A DNA stretch of 64,000 nt from Prorocentrum cordatum (taxonomy: Eukaryota > Sar > Dinophyceae > Prorocentrales > Prorocentraceae), in the NCBI GenBank assembly GCA_963575745.1, contig CAUYUJ010017902.1:1-64000 (forward strand), read 5' to 3'. Within the stretch, counting starts at the first letter, position 1. Each line of letters opens with the position of its first letter. This document shows positions 21,531 through 33,239 of this stretch, piece by piece. Position numbers and translations under genes: made by a program. Under the pieces are notes generated by a model. The model was not told the DNA's origin. It made no database searches and worked only from the letters and a program-made list of their open reading frames with translations.

Positions 21531-22514
21531 GTTCTTTATATATAGGATTTGAAACTATAAGATTTTAATACATGATTAGTGTATGAGTACATTTATGCAT
21601 GAACTCCTCGTTGTGTTTAACACTAAGTCCCTGCATTTGTAATACATGATCCGCACGCGGAGCATGTATTCAAAACGGACCTGTAAGGCCCAGGAGAGGA
21701 GCCGCCCAAGTTGCTGGAGGCCCCCGTCTACCCCGCGGCCCCACCAGCTTTCCGCCGACGGATCGGCGTCGTCTGCTGGGGCACGGCGAGCTCTCCGCCT
21801 CCGCCCCCAGCGTTCGGGCCCTGCCACTGGGCCCCGCTCCGCGTCCAACTCCTCCATCCAGCGTTGGGTCTGCTCCCACCAGCCGTGCTCTGAGACGCTC
21901 TCCTCGCCCGGCCAGGTCGCCTCCTCCTCCTCCTCCTCGTCCTTCGGGGTCGGTTCCGTCCCCCTCAGCTCCCGCCGGGTCGGGTCCGTCCGCCGGATTG
22001 GTGCAGTGGCCTGGCGGCCCTTTGGGCTCCTTGCCGTCCGGGCCAGGCTGCGGATCGAGGGGCGCTCGAGAAGGGGCGGGCTCCTCCCCCGCTTTCGCCT
22101 TCGCGCCCTCCTCCTCCTCCCCGCAAGGCCGCAAGCGAAGGGCAGCCACGGGGGTTCTTCGTCCTCGGTGGCCCTCCAGGCCAGCCCGACGACGGCGCCC
22201 GCGGCAAGTCTGGCGACCGCACTCGGCCGCCGGTGTTAGGGGGCTCCCGGGTGCTGGGGGGGGATGTCGGCCGCTCCCGGGGCTGTCCCCACCGCCAGGG
22301 TCACCCAATGCGAGCCCATGGCACCGCGTCGTGTCGGGTGCCAGGAGCGCCATGGGTTCTGGAGGCCCGGGCCCCCTTCGCCAAAGCTGTTCCAACCCGC
22401 TCGAACCACATGGCTACGGTCAGGCACGGGAGGAAAGGGGGAAGGGCAGGGAGCGACAGCGGGCGCTGCGGGGGGAGAAGCCCGACGTTCATGGCAGGGC
22501 CCAAACAAAACGTA
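21531..22514. other. Unassigned: AT-richer strip then GC-rich open region
   Basis: Bases 21531-21660 are AT-rich with no feature seen. Bases 21670-22395 are open on minus as a Pro/Gly/Glu-rich low-complexity frame, acidic in the middle, with no recognisable domain. It could be part of a retroelement ORF1 but nothing decisive is visible. Confidence 0.3.
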
Positions 22515-22590
22515 GAGCCCTATGAAGAGGGAATTTAGAGGGAGGGTTCATTGCAACATCGCTGATGCATCCTAGGTTTAGACTGGTCCT
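22515..22590 (+). mobile_element. Family A, 3'-end fragment (copy 3)
   Basis: CCTATGAAGAGG, then GGAGGGTT, then CAACATCGCTGATG and GGTTTAGACTGG match the last 75 bp of copy 1 (2949-3012). As in the other copies, a TCC tract follows at once. The 5' part is missing, so the copy is truncated at its left end, as non-LTR retroposons often are. Confidence 0.72.
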
Positions 22591-22815
22591 CCTCTTCCTC
22601 CTTCTCCTCCTCCTCCTCTTCCTCCTCCTCCTCCTCCTCCTCCTCCTCCTAACCTCCTCCTCCTCCTCCTCCTCCTCCTCCTCCTCCTCCTCCTCCTCCT
22701 CCTCCTCCTCCTCCTCCTCCTCCTCCTACCCCTCCTCCTCCTCCTCCTCCTCCTCCTCCTCCTACCCCTCCTCCCCCCCTCCTCATCCTCCTTCTCCTCC
22801 TTGCCTCCTCCTGTT
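22588..22815. repeat. (TCC)n microsatellite, long
   Basis: About 225 bp of TCC with TTC, TACC and TAACC interruptions, directly after the family A fragment. Confidence 0.95.
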
Positions 22816-23139
22816 GCTCGCGGCGGGCGGTGAGCAACCTGCAATATCGCGTCGTGCCATCGCGCGCTGCAGCGCCGCGCCGTGCTGGGTCAGGGCATGT
22901 CGTGTCTTGTCGCGTCGCGCGCACCGCGTCGAGCCGCGTGCGTGCCCAAACGGTGCAACTCGAAAAACTCACTCGCAGTCCATACGCCAACCAGCGCGTG
23001 GGCAGGACAGCAGGCGCAAACAGCCACGAGAATCCGCAAGCGGTCGATAGTTCGCCAGGGCGCCGGGAAGCACTCCCGACGCGCCCAGCTGCGTGCACCG
23101 GCCGCCCCCCCCCGATATACGCTCGGGGTCCTCCAGGGC

Positions 23140-23870
23140 ACTCCGCTTCTTCCGAGACGGCCCAGAAAGCCACCAGGCCGCCAGGATGGCCCAGCATGGC
23201 CTCGAGACGCACCCAAGGAGCCCCCAAGAAGCGGCGCGAGATGTGTCCCCAAAGACACTCCCAACACGCTCCCCAGGGAGCCCTCGAGGAGCCACAGGCC
23301 GTGACTATCCACACGCTGCTCCTTTGCTTTCACCTTCCACGCTCTTCGGCCGAAGTTCGGGCCACCTGCGGTCTTCGAGGGCCCGCCCACAGGGGACCAC
23401 TGAGAGCCCCAAGAGGGCCTGGCTCACGATGGCCCCGAAAGAGCCCCGAGCTGACCGGAGGGCCGCCGGAGGGGCCCACGACGACCCAAGAGGGCCCCCG
23501 GAGCCCAAGGAGGCCCCACGGCGGTCCTACGACGGCCTCAAGAGAGCCCCAAGATGATTCGACAGGGGCCCCAGACAGCTCAAGAGGGCCTCGGAGGGCC
23601 TCCAGACGTCCCGGGACGGCCCCAGAACGGCACGGCTGACTCAGCATGTCCTAACAAGACCTCCCGGCGGCCCAAGGAGGCCCCGGGACGGCCTCACGAC
23701 GGCCCCACAAGACCCCGAGGACGGCCAAGAGAGAGAGAGAGACGGCGCAGCAGGGCCCCAGGACGGCGCCCGAACCAAGCGCCCAAAAAGACGGCCCGAG
23801 AGGTCCACAAGGGACGTCCAACACTGCCCCACAGGAGTTCACGGCATCCCCAAGAGGGCCCAAATAGCTC
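23140..23870. repeat. GGCCCAAGA-type repeat block 4
   Basis: Degenerate GGCCCAAGAGGGCCC/GACGGCC units. It also contains a short GAGAGAGAG stretch near 23728. Frames are open on both strands because of the repeat. Confidence 0.78.
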
Positions 23871-23988
23871 TCACGAGAACTGCTCCACAAGTGGAGACGA
23901 GAGATGTCGTGACGGCCTTCTGGGCGGTGCTCGAAGGGTCACCATGCAGAGTGCTTCGCTGGCACGGTTGCGGATTCGCCACAGGCAC

Positions 23989-24138
23989 TGATGGACCTGT
24001 TATCCACCACTACCACCACCATAAGTTGGAGGGGGAAGGCGTCCTCCTCCTCCTCCTCCTCCTCCTCCTCCTCCTCCTCCTCCTCCTCCTTCCCCCCTCC
24101 AACGTATAGTGATGGTGGTGGAAAACAGGCCCATCAGG
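23989..24138. mobile_element. Foldback element with (TCC)n core
   Basis: The arms 23989-24036 and 24091-24138 are reverse complements with few mismatches: left TGATGGACCTGTTATCCACC, right ending ACAGGCCCATCA. The centre is a TCC tract (24042-24090). AGGCAC occurs just outside both ends (23983-23988 and 24136-24141, one base offset) and could be a 6-bp target duplication. Confidence 0.7.
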
Positions 24139-24144
24139 CACCTC

Positions 24145-25640
24145 TATATTCTCTGAGATGATGCCACCGTGTGGACCTCGATCAGTGACCGTGCGCAACA
24201 TACGTGGCACCACACATGCGGCGCAATGCATGGGGTGCAGCCTATGGGGCGAAATGAGTGTCAACGTTTGACAATAGCTCCAACGCCCGAGCAGACATCC
24301 CACGTTGCCAGTGCTGGTGCACGAGTTCCCCCCCCCAAAAAAAGGCACGCGAGCGAAAACACCACGCGTGCAACGACGAGGAAGCGAAGCAGGATAAAAG
24401 ATGTGGAGGTAAGCAGCGCGTGTTTGAGGCCAGTCACCAGCCGCCAAGAGGATTGGTGCCGGCGGGAAGGGGCTCACGCGTGACCCGTGGGCTCCACGCT
24501 CCGCAGGGAGTTACGCTGGTTTGCCCGTGACCGATAAAGCATAACGCAATACGTCGTCACTTGTGAAGTCCGCCTGGGAAGCTACGAAAACCGAAGCGAG
24601 GCCGCCGCTCTTGGGACAGCGACTTCCGAATCCCGTGCTGCTGGTGCGCGCGACGTGCGTGAGAAGCCACGCACGAGGTATGCCAAGGCCTTCAGGTTGC
24701 TCTCGGTCGAGTGCCCTCGTCACCCCCGTCCTCTCTCCCTGGTGCTGACAGCGGGTGGCGGCTGGACCGCCGCGTCGTTGCCGTGCCGCGCCGTGCCGAT
24801 AGTGCAGGGACGTGCACCGCAATACCGTCGTGCTGTCCCGTGCCATGTGATATTATGTCGCACTGCGGTCTGTCGTGTGGTGTCCTGCATCGGCGCCGCA
24901 CGCAAATTCGCGAGCCGAGAGCTTTGATCAAATACCCCAACAATGTTCGCGAGCTTGTGCAACAAAAGACTAACTTCACTCTGGCCCGAACTGTGTTCCT
25001 GCAACACTCGATGGCAAGATTGGCGGCACTGAACAACACGGCCTGTACAAACTGTGCAAGAGGCAAGCGATGCCATGATTCTGTGCGAATCGATCGAGCA
25101 GAACCAAGGTGGATAGCTCGCTGCCCAAATTTCTCAGCACGGACGACGTACTCAGCCCTGAACCTACTATAAAGAGCCTCACTTACTCGTTAGTCATCAC
25201 TGGGTGACACTCAGAGGAGGTGCCGGCACCATGCCGGAGGGGCCTGTGCACGGCCATGCGCACAACTCACAACACACCAAGAGAAACAGCTGCAAGATTG
25301 AGGGCATCTCTGAGAGACGCATTCGCTCAGCACGTGCATGAATACAGAGGTCATGCAGCCACCAACCAACATGCGCAATCGTCGACAACCACTTCAACAA
25401 CCAATGCGCGTTTCATGTGCAATGCGAACAAGCAAAAAGAGCACGAGTATCCGAACAGCCTAGATGGCAAGAGGATGGTCGTCGTCTCCGTAGAGCTTGT
25501 GCCACTTATCCTCCTCTCAAGCAGTGACAATGGCAGACAACAACTTACCATATGACAGCCAAAACAATGAGGGCCAAAGGCGGAGATCCGAACAGTTCGA
25601 AAATATGTCGCATAATCTAGCCTTGCCGGGCCCCAGTCAA
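24145..25640. other. Unassigned spacer
   Basis: No repeat family of the window, domain or RNA gene recognised, except a degenerate CCGTGCCG/GTGCTGTCCCGTG word cluster at about 24780-24890 reminiscent of the TGCTG satellite. Several 70-125-codon frames are open but overlap on both strands and show no signature. Confidence 0.4.
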
Positions 25641-25644
25641 CACC

Positions 25645-25650
25645 TCTCTC

Positions 25651-25685
<35 letters not shown>

Positions 25686-25686
25686 G
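25645..25686. repeat. (TC)n microsatellite
   Basis: Dinucleotide CT tract of about 40 bp. Confidence 0.95.
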
Positions 25687-25849
25687 CGCGCACGCACGAT
25701 GCATGAAACCGTACAGATGGGAATGCACGTACATACACGTGCGTATGCTGCGTTTCGCCCGTGGATGCCAGCGCGGCCTCTTTTTTAGCGGTGCCAACGT
25801 CGTGCTCCGCTGCCTTGCCCCATGGTGCGTTGACCAAGTGGCCCAAGTG

Positions 25850-26300
25850 GCGCCGTCCGCCAAGATGGGCCACGCAGCCAAGAGCCCCTAGGAAGCGCCC
25901 ACTAGGCCGAGAAGCAAAAGACATTGATGTCCTCGTGTGTTTCCATGTTGTTCGCTCTCCTCGCTCGTCGGTCGAGGAGCCGTCCGCCTGCCCTTCCAGG
26001 GCCCAACGGGGCCCACTGAGATGCCCACGAGGGCCCCTGGTCGGCAGAAGACGGCCCCGGGAGAGCTCCAAGCTGGCCCCAGGGGGCCTCCAGAGGGACC
26101 CAAGAGGCCCCAAGGGCACCTGGGACGGCCCAAGAGGGCCCCAAAACGGCGCAGCAGGGCCCCAAGTCGGCTCAGCAAGGCCTTCATGGCCCCAGATCCC
26201 CCCCAAAAACGGCCCCAGGTGGGCCCCTGGGGGTGCCCCAGACGGCCCCACAAGGCCAAACAGGTCCCAAGACTGCCCAAAAACGGCTGCACGGGGCCCC
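25850..26300. repeat. GGCCCAAGA-type repeat block 5
   Basis: Degenerate units as in the other blocks, flanked left by a more unique stretch (25740-25850). Confidence 0.75.
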
Positions 26301-26509
26301 CGAGCCCGCAGACGGGGCACGGAGCCTCCGCACGACGGACCCGCAGGCTCGCCTCAACGAGTTGACGTCTGGACTGCAGCGAAGCGTCTAAGCCTGCGAA
26401 GGACGGGTGCGTGACGCAAGGGCTACATCATGATGCCTCTTTACGACATCACCTAAAAACCTACCATTACCAGTAATAATCGCTGACTTGGACCTCTTGG
26501 CTCGCTAGG

Positions 26510-26860
26510 GTTCCAAGAGGGCCTCAAGACGGCTGAAGATGACTTCAAGACGCCTCAACACAGCCCCAAGAGGGCACACTAGCACCCCAAGATGGCCCAA
26601 AGAGGCCCACAAGACGGTCCGAGGGGCCTTCAAGACGGCCCAGGACGACCCCTTGAGAGCCCCATGGCGGCCCAGAGATGCCCCCAACACGGCCTCCAAG
26701 GGGGCCAGACGGCACAAGAGCTCCCCACGATGGCCCAACACTCCCAAGACGGCCCCCAAGACGGCCCCCAAGAGGCCCCCAAGAGGCCCCCAAGAAGCCT
26801 CCAAGAAGCTCCCAAGCGGCTTCCAGGAGTCCCCACGACGACTGGACTGTACGTGGTCCG
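26510..26860. repeat. GGCCCAAGA-type repeat block 6
   Basis: Same superfamily. The downstream unique flank (CCACGACGACTGGACTGT, then GGTCCGGACGTGCACCCCGC) recurs after block 8 (28585-28630), so block plus flank was duplicated together. Confidence 0.78.
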
Positions 26861-27117
26861 GACGTGCACCCCGCGAAGCGAGAGGAGGCCACGTCCGAAG
26901 GTGACGTGCTGAGCGGCAGCTTCTTTTGGCGAACGCCATTGATGCAACGCATCCAACGCATCAAAATATCGCCTAAGTACTACGAATCGTATTATCGTAT
27001 GTAGCCCCCCTAACCTCCCCTGGCGTCGCGCCACATCGGCGGACCATGGTGGCAAAACCCCTTTGGGGCCCAAGAATGTGCCAAAACGTTGGGGAAGAAA
27101 AAACAATCTATATGCTC

Positions 27118-27206
27118 ACACATATATATATATATACACACATATATAAACATACATACATACATACATACATACATACATACATACATACATACATACA
27201 TACATG

Positions 27207-27262
<56 letters not shown>

Positions 27263-27292
27263 CATGCATATATATATATATATATATGTGTG
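27118..27292. repeat. Composite (TA)n-(CATA)n-(GGCA)n-(TA)n microsatellite
   Basis: Successive runs: ATATAT, CATA about 27145-27205, GGCA/CAGG about 27206-27262, then ATATAT to 27290. Confidence 0.95.
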
Positions 27293-27334
27293 ATCGGCCT
27301 CTGGGGCCGCCTGGGGGTCCACCCAAACACAGCC

Positions 27335-27620
27335 CCAGGGGCCCCCAAGAGGGCCCCAAGTCGGCCCTAGAGGGCCCCAAGATGGCTCAAGAGGTCCCCA
27401 AAACGGCCCAAGAGAGACACAAGGCGGCTCCGCGAGGCCCCAAAGACGGCCTCCGAAAAGGCCAGACGGCGCAATGGCGCCCCAAGACGGCCCACGAGGA
27501 CCAAAAAAAAAACCCAAGAGGCCCCAAGAAGGCCTCCAAGAAGCCTCCAAAGGCCCCCCAGAAGCCTCCAAGAGGCCCCCAAAAAGCCCCCAAACGGCCC
27601 CAAGAAATCACCATGACGCC
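27335..27620. repeat. GGCCCAAGA-type repeat block 7
   Basis: Degenerate block. The unique sequence before it (27003-27080: CCCCTAA, GTCGCGCCACATCGG) recurs before block 8 at 27975-28040, again showing a repeated larger module. Confidence 0.78.
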
Positions 27621-27974
27621 CGTGCAATTGCATACGAATGGCGCATTGTTGCATGCCCATCGAAATTTGAACTTGGCGTTGCCTTGTGCTGACACGGGCT
27701 GAATGCACTTTCCCCTCGTGGACATTCGCACGCTCGCCCCGGCGCCGAAACGGGGGTGGGCGCATCTGCCAGGCAGCGCCCCGGGGCGGGCAGAACGACA
27801 CGGCAGACCTTCGCGGCAAACGAGCATGGCAAACCACCAAGCGACAGGCATCCACGTCCAGAGGTGACGTGCTGAACGGCAGCGTTGTCTGGCGGACGAC
27901 TTGACGCCACATGTCCAATGTATCCAAGTTTACATAGTTGCTACATATTACACTCTCGTACAATATGATGTCTC

Positions 27975-28640
27975 CCCTAAGCGTCCCCTGGAGTCGCGCC
28001 ACATCGGAGAACCGAGGTGGCAAACCCCTCTTTCTGGGGACCAAAAACGTACCAAAACGTACGGAAAATATAAAATTTCGGCCTCTGGGGCCTCCTGGGG
28101 GTCCAAGGGGGCCTCAAGATGGCTCAATGCAGCTTCCCAAAGGCCCAAGACGGCCCCATGACGGCCCAAGATGGCCCCGAGAGGGCCCAAGCGGCTCCCA
28201 AGACGGCCCAAGCAGTGTGAGCATTCCAACCTCCATGTTGCTCTATGCTTCTTTAAGTGTCCCTCTGTATCGGCATGGATTCCCACCAGCCCTTTGGGCG
28301 ACAGGTGGTCTAAGAAGGGCCACTTTCCCCTTCCACAACCCCTTTTTCCCTTTGGGGAGGGGAACCCTCCCCCTCCCTTCCCCGAAAGAGGCCCACAAGA
28401 CGGCCCAAGAGGCCGTCAAGACGGCCCTGGAAGACCCCAAGAGAGCCCCAAGACGGCCTCCGAAGGGGCCAGACGGCGCAAGACCGCCCCAAGACGGCCA
28501 AAGAAGCCCCCGGGAGGCCCAAAGAGGCCCCCAAGAGGCCCCCAGGAAACCTCCAAGAGACCCCCAAGAGGCTCCCAAGAGTCCCCACAACGACTGGGCT
28601 GTGGGTGGTCCAGACGTGCACCCCGCGAATCGAGAGGAAC
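27975..28640. repeat. GGCCCAAGA-type repeat block 8 with conserved flanks
   Basis: The left flank (GTCGCGCCACATCGGAGAAC, then CCAAAACGT) matches the one before block 7. The right flank (CCCCACAACGACTGGGCTGT, then GGTCCAGACGTGCACCCCGC) matches the one after block 6. The block itself is interrupted by a unique stretch at 28215-28385. Confidence 0.76.
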
Positions 28641-29004
28641 ATATGGGGTACACGATCTAGACTGCAGCCTGTGGGGCGTGCACCCATCGGGAGACCGAGA
28701 GGGAACAGTAATGCCGCGCACCGCCATGATCCAACAGAATGCCTGGTGACGGAAGCTGAGCCATTCGAGAACAAACTAAAACCCTCAGTACAAACTGCTC
28801 GAGAAACTGATAGAGGCCCCCTGGTGTCAGCTATTGCGGAACCGTGGACGAGCAGCAGCGAGCCTCGACCCCGCACTCTCACGAAGAGAGCTCGGCCCGT
28901 ATCGGCAGTGAGTTTTTGTCAATGCTTTCATTGCCCATGATGAAGGCCAAGAGCATGCACAACCTCGCAACAGCATTCCGCCCATCATCCCCCGGATGCC
29001 GCTC

Positions 29005-29105
29005 ACACACACACACACACAAACAAACAAACAAACAAACAAACAAACAAACAAACAGACAAACAAACAAACAAACTGACTAACTAACTAGCTAACTAAC
29101 TAACT
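29005..29105. repeat. (CA)n, (AAAC)n and (CTAA)n microsatellites
   Basis: Three short simple repeats in a row. The neighbouring 28650-29000 and 29106-29470 hold nothing I can identify. Confidence 0.93.
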
Positions 29106-29470
29106 CATACACGTGAGCACACAAGCCCTGGGTCCTTGTATGCCTCTCTAGACCGCTGCGGAAGTTCAGGAGGCGTCCTGCTCACCTGCGGCAAAGCACG
29201 AAGAAGTCGAACGGATTGCAAGTAACGCAAGACATACGTCAGCGCTACGAGCTCAGAGCAAATGTGCAAGGACGAACGATGCTGAACGACCTGTGGCACT
29301 TCATGCAGGGAGGCGTAATATTGGAGCTGCAATGGATTACATTCCGTGCTGTGCCACTACTGGACCTCCCTTGCGATACGTGAAGACACTATATCCGCCA
29401 CCATGCCACGAAGCACTGAAGGGAACGCCCTCGAGTCCCTTCGAATCCTCCACCATAATGAACCTGGTCA

Positions 29471-30161
29471 GACAAAAGCGGGAAGCGCGGCCCTAGTCCA
29501 ATGGGGTTACTGGGCGAAGAAGAAAAAAAGGAAGGCGAGGGCGACGACGAGGAGATGACCAGGACGACGTGGAGAACGTGAGGATAGCGAGGAGGAGCAT
29601 GAGGACAACGAGGACGAAGAAAAGCAGAAGGACAAGGACGAAGAGAACGAGGGCGAGTAGGAGGACGGATGCGGAGGACGATGACGACGACGAAGACGAC
29701 GACGACGAAGACGACGACGGAGGACAGTAAGAGAAATGGAGAAGGACGCTGAATCAGGAGAGGGTCCTGGTGACCCTATCGGGCTACGCTGGGGGCTCCT
29801 GGCGCCGCGCAGGGTTGTCTTGGAGCCTGTTGGGGGCTTCTTGGAGGCCTCTCGGATCCTTTTGTAGGCTTCTGGGGTCTTCCTGGGTTGTCTGGGCGCG
29901 TCGTGGGGTTCTTCGGGGGCTTTCTTGGGCCGTCTCGGCGATATCTTGGGCCGTCTTGGTGGGTGCCTCCTGGAACGCTTTTGGGGGTCTCTTGGGGTCA
30001 TCCTGAGGCGCTCTTGGGTGCTTTTGATGCCCTCCGGGGCATTTGGGCCGTTCGAAAACCCTCCGAGAGCGATTCGAAGACGATGTCGATTCAGAGTCCC
30101 CTCTGGGGCCGATTTCTTGAGGATGTCTTAAGCAAAACCGCCACTTTCAGAAACAAGATCG
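29471..30161. repeat. ~690-bp direct tandem duplication, copy 1
   Basis: It starts GACAAAAGCGGGAAGCGCGG, carries TCCAATGGGGTTACTGGGCG, a GACGACGAAGAC-rich tract, then a GGGCCGTCTTGGG-rich tract (reverse complement of the GGCCCAAGA superfamily), and ends with a GAGGATGTC motif (30115) and CACTTTCAGAAAC. Copy 2 follows directly. Confidence 0.88.
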
Positions 30162-30809
30162 GACAAAAGCGGGATGCGCGGTTTTAGTCCAATGGGGTTA
30201 CTGGGCGAAGATGAAAAGGAAGGCGAGGGCGACGAGGAGATGACCAGGACGACGTGGAGAACATGAGGATAGCGAGGAGGAGCATGAGGACAACGAGGAC
30301 GAAGAAAAGCAGAAGGACAAGGACGAAGAGAACGAGGGCGAGTAGGAGGACGGATGCGGAGGACGATGACGACGACGAAGACGACGACGACGGAGGACAG
30401 TAAGAGGAATGGAGAAGGACGCTGAATCAGGAGAGGGTCCTGGTGACCCTATCGGGCTACCCTCGGAACTCCTGGCGCCGCGCGGGGTTGTCTTGGAACC
30501 TGTTGGGGGTTTCTTGTGGGCCTCTCTGGTCCTCTTGTGGGTTGCTGGGGTCTTCTTGGGTTGTCTGGGCGCGTCGTGGGGTTCTTCGGGGGTTTTCTTG
30601 GGCCGTCTCAGCGCCATCTTGGGCCGTCTTGGGGTTTTCTTGGGCGTTTGGGGGGCGCTCTTGGGCACTGCTGGGGCAGTCCAAAACGTTTGGGCCGTCC
30701 GAAAGTCATCCGGAACCGATTCCAAGACGACGTCGATTCAGAGCCCCGTCTGGGCCAGATGTTTTGGTAATGTCTCGAACGAACAACGACTTCTCAGAAA
30801 CCTGATCCG
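30162..30809. repeat. ~690-bp direct tandem duplication, copy 2
   Basis: Same order of parts as copy 1 with very high similarity in the first 300 bp and indels later (about 647 bp). The right-end motif is more decayed (TGGTAATGTCTCGAACGAAC at about 30766). The pair shows that the GACGAC tract, the CCGTCTTGG tract and the terminal motif travel as one unit. Confidence 0.86.
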
Positions 30810-30889
30810 CCAAAAACGAGAAGCGTTGCTGTGACTACGAAGCAGGATGGAACGTTTCGTCGAGAACTCTCAGAAACACCGCTAATCCG

Positions 30890-31165
30890 ATGAGCTGGTA
30901 TGCCGTGTTGGTCAACCGTGCTGGTCTGCCGTGCTGGTCTGCCTTGTTGGTCCACCGTGCTGGTCTGCCGTGCTGGTCGGCCGTGTTGGTCAGCCGTGCT
31001 GGCCTGCCGTGCTGGTCTGCCGTGCCCGTTTGCCGTGCCCGTCTGCCGCGCTGGTCTGCCATGCTGGCCTGCCGAAGCTGACGCTGAAGCTGGTCGGCCG
31101 TGCTGGTCAGCCGTGCTGGTCTGCCGCGTTGGTGTGCCGCTGGTCTGTCGTGCTGGTTTGCCGAG
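30890..31165. repeat. 13-bp minisatellite, array 1
   Basis: Repeats of GTGCTGGTCTGCC (13 bp) with point variants. Because 13 is not a multiple of 3, all three frames cycle through one 13-residue peptide (LVCRAGLPCWSAV-type on plus, TADQHGRPARQTS-type on minus), so stops are avoided together. Array 2 is at 32385. Confidence 0.92.
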
Positions 31166-31440
31166 TGTGAATGCGCACGTCTGGACCGTAAAAACAAAAA
31201 GAAAAGAAAAACAGGATCGCAGGGGCGGCGGGAGAGGGCCAAAGCCGATAGGCGTAGCTACCAGGCCGATGCAACACCTCAATCCCTCGACACGCCCTGC
31301 CCGAGAGAAACATATGCAGGAAAAGGCTCACTTACGAACAAATGCGGCGTCTGGCTAAGCCAGGAAGCGCGCGAGAGCGGAAAACCTGAAGACGCCCGAA
31401 TTGGCAAGCCGCAGACGCGAACACTGACAGAGCAAACCCC
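31166..31440. other. A-rich flank of the 13-bp array, otherwise unassigned
   Basis: An A-rich stretch (AAAACAAAAAGAAAAGAAAA, 31190-31211) directly follows array 1; array 2 is followed by a comparable A-run (32985-33003). Confidence 0.5.
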
Positions 31441-31449
31441 GGAAAGAAC

Positions 31450-32060
31450 ATGCACCAGAGGACAAGCAAAGATGCGCTTCAACGGCCTCGAAGCATACCC
31501 ATGGAAGCGGCGACGCTCTCAATCCGAAGGTCGGCGTCCGAGCCCTGCCGATGGAACGCGAGCAACTGCGCGACCGCGCCGACGCCCTCGACGGCGCCCA
31601 TAGCCCGCAGAAGCCCGAATGAAGCGTCGCTGGGGCGCTGGGGCGCGCGGGCCTGCCGCTGGAAAGCCTGCGCGAAGTCGAAGATAGCACGCCGCGCGCA
31701 AGCATCTTCCCCTGGCTGGTCTCGACGACGAGGTGGCGGAAAACGGCGCGCCGCCTCCAACGGGGCCCGCGGCCTGCTCTAGCCCCTCGCCGCGGGGAGG
31801 CGCTGCCTCCTGACTCGGGGCCCAGGGGTCGCGCCCCGCCGTTCACGCGGGCCTCCGCAGCCGTCGCCCCCCACGAAGACGACGGAGAGGCCGAGGCGCG
31901 CGGCGGCGCCAGATCCCCTCCACGGGCGCCGAGTGCAGGGCCACCGCCGCGCCGCCCGCGGGCGCGCCACCAGCCGCCGCATCGGCCCTGGCGCCGGGGC
32001 CCTCGGCGCCAGCCGCATCGACGCGCAGATCCCCATTCATCTGCACCAGGCGGCGGGGCA
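31450..32060 (-). pseudogene. Decayed LINE-like ORF, probable C-terminal part
   Basis: On the minus strand, spread over three frames, are segments I associate with the C-terminal region of dinoflagellate LINE-type ORFs: a short MNGDLRVDAAG peptide near 32040, downstream Val/Phe-rich and Ala/Arg-rich segments, and an Ala/Leu-rich tail near 31550. Frameshifts separate them and no frame covers the whole. I see no reverse transcriptase core here. The call rests on general resemblance, not on a catalytic motif; it could be another GC-rich remnant. Confidence 0.3.
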
Positions 32061-32384
32061 GCGGCGGCTCGCGCCGAGAGCCTCCGCCAGCGCCTGGCCC
32101 ACCAGCGCAGGCCGGCACCCCCCGCGCCGCTGGGCGCCGAAGGCGCGGAGCAGCGACTGGACTGCGCGCACCTGCGCCCTCCTGGCCCGAGCGCGGCGCC
32201 GGGCCGCCGCGCGCCGCGGCCGAGCTCACGCGCCGGCGGCAAGCCAGGGCGGCGCTGCCATCCACCGCCGCCGGGGGGGGCCGCGGAGAAAGGGGGGGGG
32301 CGCGGGGGGCGGCGGCCGCGGGCCGCCCAGCGCGGACACGCAGGCCTCCGCGCCAGGCGGCGACCAAAGCCAAATTGGCGCTGT

Positions 32385-32935
32385 GCTGGTCGGCCGCGCC
32401 AACCTGCCATGCTGGTCTGCCGCGCGAAGCCTGCCGTGCTGGTCTGCCGTGCTGGTCTGCCGTGCTGGTCAGCCGTGCCCGTCCGCCGTGCTGGTCTGCC
32501 GTGCTGGCCTGCCGCGCTGGTCTGCCGTGCTGGTCTGCCGTGCTGGCGTGCCGCGCTGGTCTGCCGTGCCGGTCCGCCGTGCTGGTCAGCCGCGCTGGTC
32601 TGCCGCGCTGGCCTGCCGCGCTGGTCTGCCGTGCTTGTCTGCCGTGCTGGTCACCCGCGCTGGTCTGCAACGCTGGTCTGCAATGCTGGTCACTCGTGCT
32701 GGTCAGCCGTGCTGGCCTGCCGTGCTGGTCTGCCGCGCGGGTCTGCCGCGCTGGTCTGCTCTCTGGTTTGCCGTGTTGTTCTGCCGCACTGGTCTGCCGC
32801 ACTGTCTGCCGCGCCGGTCTCGCGCTGGTCCGCCGCGCTGGACAGCCGGGCAGGTCCGCCGCGCTTGTCTGCCATGGTGATCTGCCGCGCCGGCGCGCCG
32901 CTACGGTCTGCCGCGCTGGCCCGCCGCATGCGAGC
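32385..32935. repeat. 13-bp minisatellite, array 2
   Basis: About 40 copies of the same GTGCTGGTCTGCC unit as array 1, with GCGCTGG and TGCAACGCTGG variants. It ends in GCCGCATGCGAGCGCGAATG and a GGGCCTCGAAGGC stretch, which recurs in decayed form after two unit copies at 36838-36900. Confidence 0.93.
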
Positions 32936-33239
32936 GCGAATGTCCGGGCCTCGAAGGCCAGGGAGGGGAGAGCCCCCCAAGGAAAGAAAGAAAAAAAAAA
33001 AAACGGGGGGCGGCCACTTTGGGCCGGCCGTCCGCCACCTACCACCCTCTGGATTAAAAAGTTGTGACCGGCACTATGCGAGAGAGCGATCCCCGCGGGT
33101 TTCGCCGGTCGACTGGCCCTCGAGCCTCCACCATCGATGAGCCCCGAGATGCCTCCAAGGCAGGCCCGCGAACCGAATGACGGAACGGCTCCGCAGGGCG
33201 CGGAGCTCTGCAGCACAAATTTATGGAAATCATCGCACA

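Noticed and set aside
24692-25172. Host genes in the 24.1-25.6 kb spacer
   Set aside because: Overlapping frames on both strands, no recognisable domain, no start or splice context; could not be supported.
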